Assembly (NCBI GenBank): GCA_021647745.1
Contig: JAKIUB010000029.1
Span: 1 to 28,043 of the forward strand
Reading direction: 5' to 3'
DNA length: 28,043 nucleotides
Source of the DNA: Paracoccaceae bacterium
GTDB taxonomy: Bacteria > Pseudomonadota > Alphaproteobacteria > Rhodobacterales > Rhodobacteraceae
Shown here: positions 21,746-28,043 of the stretch, in pieces
How the letters are laid out: each line of letters starts with the position of its first letter
How positions within the stretch are numbered: the stretch's first letter is position 1
Program-made: the position numbers and the translations under genes
Notes under the pieces: model-generated
The model's database searches: none
What the model saw: the letters and a program-made list of their open reading frames with translations, nothing else
Told to the model about the DNA's origin: nothing

Positions 21746-21791
21746 AATCATTCTCCAGTTATATTTCTGTTTCTGGCTTATATATAGGGAT

Positions 21792-21831
21792 CATTGTGCA
21801 GTGCGTCAAGTTTTCATTGTGCAGCGCACAA
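21792..21831. promoter_or_regulatory. TGC-rich repeated operator upstream of the phasin gene (candidate PhaR site)
   Basis: CATTGTGCAG occurs twice, at 21792-21801 and 21815-21824. The second copy is part of a perfect palindrome TTGTGC-AGC-GCACAA (21817-21831), and the first has a half site followed by TGC. A TATATA stretch near 21779-21784 may be the -10 region for leftward transcription. PhaR proteins of related bacteria bind TGC/GCA dyads upstream of phasin genes. The assignment is by context and motif resemblance. Confidence 0.5.
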
Positions 21832-21936
21832 TAAAATAATTCTTTCCTTTGAGACAATGCTTTGCTAGAGTTGTTTCACACATATCGAGCACCGAAAAAT
21901 CGGGCCGATAGGCAAATCGAGCAGACGAGCCATAAC

Positions 21937-23379
21937 ATGATAAAACAGTCCTTCCGCGGGTTTCTCCTCGCGTGTATTTTGGTATTTTCGGGAGCCACCG
22001 CTTGGTCGGCCCCCTATGCCGCCTTTGTGGTGGATGCCCGCACCGGCGAGGTTTTGCATGCGCGCAGTGCTGACCGCCGCCTCGCGCCGGCTTCACTGAC
22101 CAAAATGATGACCCTCTATCTGGCCTTTGTCGAAATCGAGGCCGGGCGCATGTCACTTGACCAGATGATCACCATTTCGGCCAATGCTGCCAACGAGCCG
22201 CCCTCCAAGCTCGGGTTGCGCCGGGGCCAACGCATCCAGTTTCGCTACCTGATCCGCGCTGCCGCGATCAAATCCGCCAATGATGCCGCCACAGCGATCG
22301 GCGAAGCGATCTCCGGCTCCGAGGCCGCTTTTGCCCGCTACATGACCGAATCTGCCAAAGCCATGGGTATGAACAACACCCAGTTTCGCAATGCCCACGG
22401 GCTGACCCAGCGCGGCCATTACTCCACAGCCCGCGATATGGCGGAGCTTGGCCGGCGGGTTTTTTATGATTTCCCGCAATACTATAATCTATTTTCGCGA
22501 CGCACTGCCAATGCCGGTATTGCCACAGTGCGCCATACAAACCGCCGTTTTCTAAATGCCTATGAAGGCTCAGACGGGATTAAAACAGGCTACACTGTCG
22601 CTGCCGGCTTTAACCTTGTGGCCTCGGCGCGGCGCGGCAACGAGCGGATCATTGCGGTAATGTTTGGCGGCACCTCGACCGCGCAGCGCAATGGCCGTGT
22701 TGCCGAATTGATGAATATGGGGTTTTCGCGGGCGCCCTCCCAGGCCGAAGTGATCCTCCCGCCCCGGCTGAACCTGCGCCCTGATCGCCCCGTCGCGGTA
22801 GCACAGGCCCCCCACCAAAGCGGTGTCGTGCCGCGCGCCACCCGCCCCCCGAAGCGCAGCGAGACCGTGGGCATCCTGATGGCTCGCAATATTGATGACG
22901 CCATCCAGTCCGCCGCCATTGAAGCTGCCCTTTCTGCCGTAATGGAATCTGCCACCACAGGCGATTATGCCAATCCCGGCATCGACTTTAACGAAATCGC
23001 AGATACCGGCGCACCAGCCATAAAAGCCCCGCCCCGCCGGCCCGATTTTGGCGGATCAATTGCTTTGGCGGCGGTCGCCCCGTTGCCCGAAGCCCAAACC
23101 CTTGTGCGGGCAACAGTTTTTGGCTCCACCGGCAGCTATGCGGTTCAGGTGGGTGCTTTTCGCAATCGCAACCAGGCGGAGCGCTTGTTGATCCAGACCG
23201 CACTTGTCGATATCGAATCTTTTGGTGACGCCTCGCGCAGCATCACGCTGGAAAACATTCAGGGTATCTCGATGTATCAGGCCCGCTTTGTCGGGATGAG
23301 CGCAACCTCGGCGTTCAAGGCCTGTGATCGGCTGCAATCGCGGCTCTCGGACTGTGCGGTAATAGCCCCGCCAAGCTGA
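21937..23379 (+). CDS. D-alanyl-D-alanine carboxypeptidase (PBP5/6, DacF-like) with SPOR domain
   Basis: This 480-residue low-molecular-weight penicillin-binding protein removes the terminal D-Ala of peptidoglycan stem peptides. It has a Sec signal peptide (to about residue 24, ATAWSA) and the serine active-site triad of motifs S53-L-T-K56, S113-A-N115 and K216-T-G218. A Pro-rich linker leads to a C-terminal SPOR domain (about 405-478, GSYAVQVGAFRNRNQAERLL), which binds denuded glycan at division sites. The ATG at 21937 is chosen because it begins the signal peptide; the frame is open upstream to 21862 without signal-like residues. It lacks the usual C-terminal amphipathic anchor of PBP5, and SPOR may replace it. 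The gene is divergent from the phasin gene. Confidence 0.93.
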   Translation: MIKQSFRGFLLACILVFSGATAWSAPYAAFVVDARTGEVLHARSADRRLAPASLTKMMTLYLAFVEIEAGRMSLDQMITISANAANEPPSKLGLRRGQRIQFRYLIRAAAIKSANDAATAIGEAISGSEAAFARYMTESAKAMGMNNTQFRNAHGLTQRGHYSTARDMAELGRRVFYDFPQYYNLFSRRTANAGIATVRHTNRRFLNAYEGSDGIKTGYTVAAGFNLVASARRGNERIIAVMFGGTSTAQRNGRVAELMNMGFSRAPSQAEVILPPRLNLRPDRPVAVAQAPHQSGVVPRATRPPKRSETVGILMARNIDDAIQSAAIEAALSAVMESATTGDYANPGIDFNEIADTGAPAIKAPPRRPDFGGSIALAAVAPLPEAQTLVRATVFGSTGSYAVQVGAFRNRNQAERLLIQTALVDIESFGDASRSITLENIQGISMYQARFVGMSATSAFKACDRLQSRLSDCAVIAPPS

Positions 23380-23422
23380 GCGGCCTCTTTACCCGACCAC
23401 GCACCCTGACTCTAAGTTACAA

Positions 23423-23451
23423 AAGTGACACCGGTGTCGGATTTATCACTT
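23423..23451. promoter_or_regulatory. Nested palindromes upstream of the DMGDH-like gene (LacI-type operator candidate)
   Basis: GACACCGGTGTC (23427-23438) is a perfect 12-bp palindrome with a central CG, as in LacI-family operators. It is enclosed by a wider dyad AAGTGA (23423-23428) and TCACTT (23446-23451). It lies about 90 bases before the flavoprotein start. A TATTAAT stretch at 23493-23499 could be the -10. The regulator is not in the window. Confidence 0.5.
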
Positions 23452-23528
23452 GGTCGGTCGGGGTGCAGCGCGTGATCCCTCACACCCCCCGCTATTAATA
23501 TAGCAAATGGCAGCAACGGGGTGTGCAG

Positions 23529-26015
23529 ATGAAACGGTTGAAAGCACTGGTGATTGGCGGCGGCGCGGTCGGGGCTGGTATTGCCTACCACCTCGCCAAA
23601 GCCGGCTGGAAAGATGTGGTGCTACTGGAGCGCGACGAGCTGACCAGCGGCTCCACATGGCACGCGGCGGGGCTGTTGCCGCTGTTCAACATGGGCTATG
23701 CCACCAGCCATATCCATGATTATTCGGTGAGGTTTTATAAGGAACTGGAGGCGGAAACCGGCCTGAATGCCGGCTTTTCGGTGGTGGGAAACCTGCGCAT
23801 GGCCCAAACCGAGGCCCGCATGGATGAGTATATGCTCTATGCCAGCACTGCTGATTCCGTGGGCATTGACTATGAGTTTTTGACGCCCGAACAGGTGAAG
23901 AACCGCTGGCCCTTGATCCGCACCGATGATCTGAAAGGCGCGCTTTATCATCCTGCCGACGGCTACATAAACCCCGCTGATGTGACCATGGCCATGGCCA
24001 AGGGAGCGCGGCAGCGCGGGGTCAATATTATCCGCAAACGGCAGGTGGACAGCTATGAGTGGGCGGGTGACCACTGGGTGGTGCGCGGCGCGGTGATGGT
24101 GGAAAAGGGCGGCAATCTGGTGCCCTCCGGCGAGAGTTTCGAAATCCGTGCCGAGCATGTGGTGACCGCCACCGGCAACCATGCCCGGCGCACCGCCAAG
24201 CTGCTTGGCATCAACATCCCCGCGATCCCTGTCGAGCACCAGTTTATCGTTACCGATGCCGATCCGGCGCTGGTGGAGTGGCGCAAAAGCAACCCCGAGC
24301 ATCCGGTGATCCGTGATGCCGATGCGCAATCCTATGTGCGTGAGGAGCGCGGCGGCTGGATATTGGGGGTTTACGAGCAGGGTGCACCCGCATGTTTTGA
24401 ACACGGCGTGCCGGACAGTTTCAGGGCGGACCTGTTTCCGCTTGATCTGGAGCGTATCGAGAATCAGTATATGGCGATGATCCACCGCATGCCCTCAACT
24501 GAAAACTGCGGCTTGAAGGATGATTTTAACGGCCCGATCTGCTACACGCCTGATGGCAACCCATTGGTTGGCCCCGCGCCGGGGCTGCGCAACATGTGGC
24601 TGGCCGAGGGGTTTTCCTTTGGCATTACGGCAGCAGGCGGCACAGGGTATTACCTCGCACAGATGATGGTGGAGGGCGAGGCTGATATCGACATGGCCAG
24701 CCTTGACCCCAAGCGCTTTGGCGGCTGGATAACAACTGAATATGCCGCCCGCAAAAACGAAGAATGCTACGAGCATGTCTATGTGCTGCATCACCCTGAC
24801 GAGGAGCGCGAGGCCTGCCGCCCGCTGCGCACCACGCCGTGCTATGAGCGGATGAAGGATCGCGGCGCACAATTTGGCTGTATCAACGGCTGGGAGCGCC
24901 CGAACTATTTTGCGCCCATCGGCTTTGATGACCACGGCAGTCGCTCTTTTCGCCGTGGCGGCTGGTGGCAATACGCGGTGGCGGAGGCCAAGGCGGTGCG
25001 CGAGGGCGTGGGGCTGATAGACGCCTCGGCTTTCACCAAGCACCGCGTCAAAGGGCCGGGCGCAACCGCATTTCTGGACTGGTTCACCTGCAACAAACTG
25101 CCGAGCGTGGGCCGGATAAACCTGACCTATGCGCTGACAAGCACAGGCACCACCCGCACCGAATATACTATCGTGCGCGAGGCTAAGCATGAATATTACC
25201 TTGTATCTGCTGGCGCCTGGACAGCCTATGACGCTGACTATCTGCGCAAAGCCGCCGCCGACAAAATGGCGGAGTTCGGGCATATCGAAATACAGGACGT
25301 GACTACCCAATACGGTGTTTTTGCCATTGCCGGCCCAAAATCCCGCGCGGTGCTACGCGATATCATCATTGATGCCGACCCTGAAACCGCACTTTCAAAC
25401 AAACGGTTTGCGTGGCTGACCTCCCGGAAAATCGAGCTGGGCATGTGCCCTGTGCAGGCCATTCGGGTAGCCTATACCGGCGAGCTGGGCTGGGAGCTGC
25501 ACCACCCGATTGAAATGCAGAACTACCTGTTTGACCTGATTGAGCAGGCCGGCGCAGCGCACGGCCTCAAACTGGTGGGCGCGCGCGCGCAAAACTGGCT
25601 GCGCCAAGAAAAATCCTACCGCGCTTTTGGCACCGAGCTGGGCCGGGACGCCACCCCGCTGGAAGCCGACCTGCCGCGGTTTGTCAGCCTTGAAAAAGAC
25701 TTTCACGGCAAGGAGGCCATGCTAAAAACCGGCATCCGTGCCAAATGCTGCACCCTGCTGATAAATGGTCCCGAAGACATGGACCCATGGGGCCGTGAGG
25801 CGGTTTTTCACAATGGTATAAAAGTTGGTCGTCTGACCTCGGGGGGGTATTCGGTGCATTTCGGGCAAAGCATCGGCATGGGGTATTTACCACCCGGGCT
25901 GGCGGTGGCGGGGCAAAAGGTTCAGGTCAAAATGCTTGATCAGCTATGGAAGGCGGAGGTGGTGGAAGACAGCCCATATGACCCGAAAAACCAAAGCATA
26001 AGGATAGATGGATAA
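23529..26015 (+). CDS. FAD-dependent dimethylglycine/sarcosine dehydrogenase-like protein with GcvT domains
   Basis: This 828-residue flavoprotein resembles dimethylglycine dehydrogenase along its whole length. An N-terminal FAD domain opens with VIGGGAVGAGIAYHL (8-22), and GSTWHAAGLL contains His45, the position used for covalent FAD in DMGDH. The substrate domain includes GLYHP-like ALYHPADGYINPADV and NGPICYTPDGNPLVGPAPG. C-terminal aminomethyltransferase (GcvT-like) domains include AGPKSRAVLR, RVAYTGELGWELH and WLRQEKSYRAFG and should pass the released methyl as methylene-tetrahydrofolate. Role: oxidative demethylation of an N-methylated amino acid. The exact substrate is not settled by sequence alone. 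The ATG at 23529 has a GGGGTG site; an in-frame GTG lies two codons upstream. The upstream region carries a strong palindrome. Confidence 0.88.
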   Translation: MKRLKALVIGGGAVGAGIAYHLAKAGWKDVVLLERDELTSGSTWHAAGLLPLFNMGYATSHIHDYSVRFYKELEAETGLNAGFSVVGNLRMAQTEARMDEYMLYASTADSVGIDYEFLTPEQVKNRWPLIRTDDLKGALYHPADGYINPADVTMAMAKGARQRGVNIIRKRQVDSYEWAGDHWVVRGAVMVEKGGNLVPSGESFEIRAEHVVTATGNHARRTAKLLGINIPAIPVEHQFIVTDADPALVEWRKSNPEHPVIRDADAQSYVREERGGWILGVYEQGAPACFEHGVPDSFRADLFPLDLERIENQYMAMIHRMPSTENCGLKDDFNGPICYTPDGNPLVGPAPGLRNMWLAEGFSFGITAAGGTGYYLAQMMVEGEADIDMASLDPKRFGGWITTEYAARKNEECYEHVYVLHHPDEEREACRPLRTTPCYERMKDRGAQFGCINGWERPNYFAPIGFDDHGSRSFRRGGWWQYAVAEAKAVREGVGLIDASAFTKHRVKGPGATAFLDWFTCNKLPSVGRINLTYALTSTGTTRTEYTIVREAKHEYYLVSAGAWTAYDADYLRKAAADKMAEFGHIEIQDVTTQYGVFAIAGPKSRAVLRDIIIDADPETALSNKRFAWLTSRKIELGMCPVQAIRVAYTGELGWELHHPIEMQNYLFDLIEQAGAAHGLKLVGARAQNWLRQEKSYRAFGTELGRDATPLEADLPRFVSLEKDFHGKEAMLKTGIRAKCCTLLINGPEDMDPWGREAVFHNGIKVGRLTSGGYSVHFGQSIGMGYLPPGLAVAGQKVQVKMLDQLWKAEVVEDSPYDPKNQSIRIDG

Positions 26016-26084
26016 GACAATACTAGTGCTGCCTACCACCCCGGCCGCTTCCCCGCCAAACTGATCAAAGCCCTAAAAAGCTAG
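26016..26084 (+). other. Protein-like stretch in frame after the flavoprotein stop
   Basis: After the TAA at 26013-26015, the same frame runs 22 sense codons, including AAYHPGRFPAKLIKALKS, to a TAG at 26082-26084. It has no start codon of its own. It looks like the tail of a real protein, so it may be a gene remnant or an extension lost by a new stop. The remaining bases to 26196 hold nothing I recognise. Confidence 0.3.
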
Positions 26085-26196
26085 ACCAAGGCGGCCCAGG
26101 GTTGGGGAGAATAGCAACCGCCTGATGCGGCTCACGCATTGGCCAACAGGCGATTGTTCCAATCATCTGCCGACAGAGGCGGCAATCGGGCCGCGC

Positions 26197-26901
26197 TCAG
26201 GCAAACGCCGCTTCGAGGGCTATTTCGACCATGCTGCCAAAGCTTTGCTCGCGTTGCTCCGAAGGCAAGGACTCGCCGGTCAGAAGGTGGTCCGAAATAG
26301 TCATTATCCCGAGCGCGCGGCGCTGGTAGCGGGCGGCGAGAATGTATAGCTCGGCGGCCTCCATCTCTACCGCCAGAATACCGTGGCGGGTCATTTGCTC
26401 GCTGAGGTCCGGGCGCTCGTCATAGAAGGTATCGCTCGAGAATATGCCGCCAATATGGGTGGTGACACTTGCTGCCTTTGCTGCTGTTTGCGCGGCAGAG
26501 AGCAGAGAAAAATCGGCGGTGGGGGCGAAGTTCAGCTCTTTGAACAGGCTGCTTGAGGGGGTGTTTAGCGTGGTGGCGCTCATTGCCAGCACGACATCGC
26601 GTAGCTTGATGCTCTTTTGCATCGCCCCTGCCGAGCCGATTCGGATCAGGGTTTGCACGCCGTAATCCTTGATCAGCTCGTTAACATAGATCGACAGCGA
26701 GGCCATGCCCATGCCGGTGCCATGCACAGTTACACGGTTGCCCTTATAGGTGCCGGTATAGCCGAGCATGCCGCGCACTTCGTTGACCAGCACAGCACCT
26801 TCAAGGAAGTTTTCAGCCACCCAGCGGGCGCGATACGGGTCTCCGGGCAGCAATGCGGTTTCGGCAATGTCTCCGGGCTTGGCCCCAATATGGATAGTCA
26901 T
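26197..26901 (-). CDS. deoD: Purine-nucleoside phosphorylase, DeoD type
   Basis: This 234-residue hexameric-type phosphorylase cleaves purine (deoxy)nucleosides with phosphate to base and (deoxy)ribose-1-phosphate. The blocks are LLPGDPYRARWVAENFL, NEVRGMLGYTGTYKG, the phosphate-site IRIGSAGA, VEMEAAELY for ribose contact, and the catalytic Asp in TISDHLLTGE. Length and motifs match E. coli DeoD rather than the trimeric PNP family. The ATG at 26901 follows AGAGGAAG on the minus strand; the open frame to 26946 is rejected. It lies 56 bases downstream of the mutase gene on the same strand and may share its transcript, although the two functions are unrelated. Confidence 0.95.
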   Translation of the reverse strand: MTIHIGAKPGDIAETALLPGDPYRARWVAENFLEGAVLVNEVRGMLGYTGTYKGNRVTVHGTGMGMASLSIYVNELIKDYGVQTLIRIGSAGAMQKSIKLRDVVLAMSATTLNTPSSSLFKELNFAPTADFSLLSAAQTAAKAASVTTHIGGIFSSDTFYDERPDLSEQMTRHGILAVEMEAAELYILAARYQRRALGIMTISDHLLTGESLPSEQREQSFGSMVEIALEAAFA

Positions 26902-26957
26902 GATCTTCCTCTCGCAGTTTGCTGTATTTTGGCGCAACTTCCGCAAGGTTTCCAGCG

Positions 26958-28043
26958 CTAAGTGTGCTTCTGTGTCAGAGAAATTACATCCTGCATGATC
27001 TGGTTCAGGTCAAAATCCTTTGGCGTATAAACCCGTGCCACCCCTATGGCTGTCAATTTTACGGCATCATCATCGGGGATAATGCCGCCAACAATAACCG
27101 GCGTTTTTAGGCCGAGGGCTTTCAGGCGTGCCATCGTCTCTCTTACCAGCGGCAGATGGGAGCCGCTGAGAATGGACAGCCCGATGATATGCACGCGCTC
27201 GCGCCGGGCGGTTTCTACCAATGCTTCGGGGGTCATGCGGATGCCCTCGTAAAACACCATCATGCCGCTATCACGCGCCCGCACGGCAATTTGCTCTGCG
27301 CCGTTGGAGTGGCCGTCAAGCCCGGGTTTGCCCACCAGAAAGCGTAGCGGCGCCCCGAGGTTGGCGGCAGCTTTGCGCACCTCGGCCTGAATATCCTCTA
27401 GGCCGGAGGTATCATTGGCCATCGCCATGCTCACCCCTGTTGGTGCGCGGTATTCGCCAAAAATGTCGCGCATGGCCGCGCCCCACTCGCCGGTGGTCAC
27501 CCCCGCTTTGGCGCAAGCGATCGACGGTGGCATAATGTTTTTTCCTGCTTTGGCCGCCGCACGCAGGGCTTTGAGCGTAGTTTCTACCGCTGTGGTGTCG
27601 CGGGCGGCGCGCCAGGCATTCAGCGCCTCGATCTGCTGTTGCTCTACCTCGGGGTCCACCACCATGATTTCCTTGTCGCCCCCCGTCAGCGGGCTAGGCT
27701 CGCCGGCTTCAAAACGGTTCACGCCCACGACCATGGTATCGCCTGACTCAATCCGCCCGAGCCGTGCGGCATTGGCCTGCACGAGGCTGGTTTTCATATA
27801 TTCAATCGCCGCCACGGCCCCGCCCATTTTGTCGATCTGGGCTATTTCCGCGCGGGCCTCGGCCTTCAGCGCCTCCACTTTGCGCTCAACCGCCGGATTG
27901 CCATCAAACAGGTCTTCATATTCCAGCAGGTCGGTTTCATAGGCCATGATCTGCTGCATCCGCAGTGACCATTGCTGGTCCCACGGGCGGGGCAGACCAA
28001 GGGCCTCGTTCCATGCCGGAAGCTGCACCGCGCGGGCGCGGGC
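26958..28043 (-). CDS. ecm: Ethylmalonyl-CoA mutase (methylmalonyl-CoA mutase family), C-terminal part
   Basis: The gene enters from the right edge; 361 C-terminal residues are visible and the N-terminus is outside. The catalytic barrel end includes LRMQQIMAYETDLLEYEDLF and MVVGVNRFEAGE. The C-terminal cobalamin-binding domain has GKPGLDGHSNGAEQIA with the D-x-H-x2-G signature, whose His coordinates cobalt, then LSILSGSHLPL and VIVGGIIPDDD. The blocks match ethylmalonyl-CoA mutase (also annotated MeaA), which converts ethylmalonyl-CoA to methylsuccinyl-CoA in acetyl-CoA assimilation. Methylmalonyl-CoA mutase is the alternative. The phasin gene in the window fits the same acetyl-CoA/PHB metabolism, and the cbiD-cobK cluster supplies its cofactor. 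deoD follows downstream. Confidence 0.85.
   Translation of the reverse strand, partial: ARARAVQLPAWNEALGLPRPWDQQWSLRMQQIMAYETDLLEYEDLFDGNPAVERKVEALKAEARAEIAQIDKMGGAVAAIEYMKTSLVQANAARLGRIESGDTMVVGVNRFEAGEPSPLTGGDKEIMVVDPEVEQQQIEALNAWRAARDTTAVETTLKALRAAAKAGKNIMPPSIACAKAGVTTGEWGAAMRDIFGEYRAPTGVSMAMANDTSGLEDIQAEVRKAAANLGAPLRFLVGKPGLDGHSNGAEQIAVRARDSGMMVFYEGIRMTPEALVETARRERVHIIGLSILSGSHLPLVRETMARLKALGLKTPVIVGGIIPDDDAVKLTAIGVARVYTPKDFDLNQIMQDVISLTQKHT

Noticed and set aside
23622..25310. Minus-strand ORFs of 287 and 271 codons opposite the DMGDH-like gene
   Set aside because: They are antisense shadows of a high-GC3 gene; the plus-strand protein is recognised along its full length.
26086..26196. 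Short minus-strand frame (about 33 codons) downstream of deoD
   Set aside because: It has no ribosome binding site, is rich in Pro/Trp without pattern, and shows nothing recognisable.
1..28043. Mobile elements, CRISPR arrays or a defence system
   Set aside because: I found no transposase, integrase, phage gene or regularly spaced direct repeats. Composition appears even along the window, and the genes are core metabolism and housekeeping.

Overview
The window looks like chromosomal DNA of an alphaproteobacterium of the order Rhodobacterales (Roseobacter/Rhodobacter type). The evidence is a cytoplasmic sulfite:quinone oxidoreductase operon (soeABC), a mutase of the ethylmalonyl-CoA pathway, a PHA-granule phasin, ClpS, and a dimethylglycine-dehydrogenase-like flavoprotein, in moderately GC-rich DNA. 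Genes are dense and switch strand often. I see no rRNA, intact tRNA, CRISPR array, insertion sequence, phage gene or replication origin. I assign no genus.

Left part (1-8401). A U32-family (TrhP-like) gene enters from the left edge on the minus strand. Next come an unrecognised secreted protein, the pseudouridine synthase RluE, and a hemolysin III/PAQR membrane protein lacking some usual metal-ligand histidines. Then soeA-soeB-soeC follow, translationally coupled (ATGA and TGATG junctions). After a gap with one doubtful small ORF comes a haem-b 'ferric reductase-like' membrane protein.

Middle (8427-16070). pyrB is on the minus strand, with a terminator lying inside the 3' end of its convergent neighbour. 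A plus-strand run follows: a family-4-like uracil-DNA glycosylase, an internally deleted metallophosphoesterase and moaB, tightly packed. Then come cbiD, cbiJ/cobK and a DUF1636 gene (cobalamin synthesis), then RNase R and a small secreted PepSY-like protein.

Right part (16114-28043). A remnant of a LuxR-type helix-turn-helix gene overlaps the end of a Tat-exported, methionine-rich multicopper oxidase. This is followed by an MltB-type lytic transglycosylase, a minus-strand group (clpS, rsmC-like, an SDR without the catalytic Lys), and a phasin gene with its own terminator and a TGC-rich operator candidate. A D-Ala-D-Ala carboxypeptidase with a SPOR domain and the DMGDH-like flavoprotein follow. 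On the minus strand, deoD lies downstream of the C-terminal part of ethylmalonyl-CoA mutase.

Functional links: MoaB serves molybdenum-cofactor synthesis, which SoeA needs. The cobalamin genes supply the cofactor of the mutase at the right edge. The phasin and the mutase both belong to acetyl-CoA/PHB storage and assimilation chemistry. The rest is housekeeping. I found no convincing new multi-gene system. The most noteworthy items are decay remnants (metallophosphoesterase, LuxR), substitutions at expected active-site or cofactor positions (SDR, UDG, PAQR), and several clean dyad elements in promoter regions.
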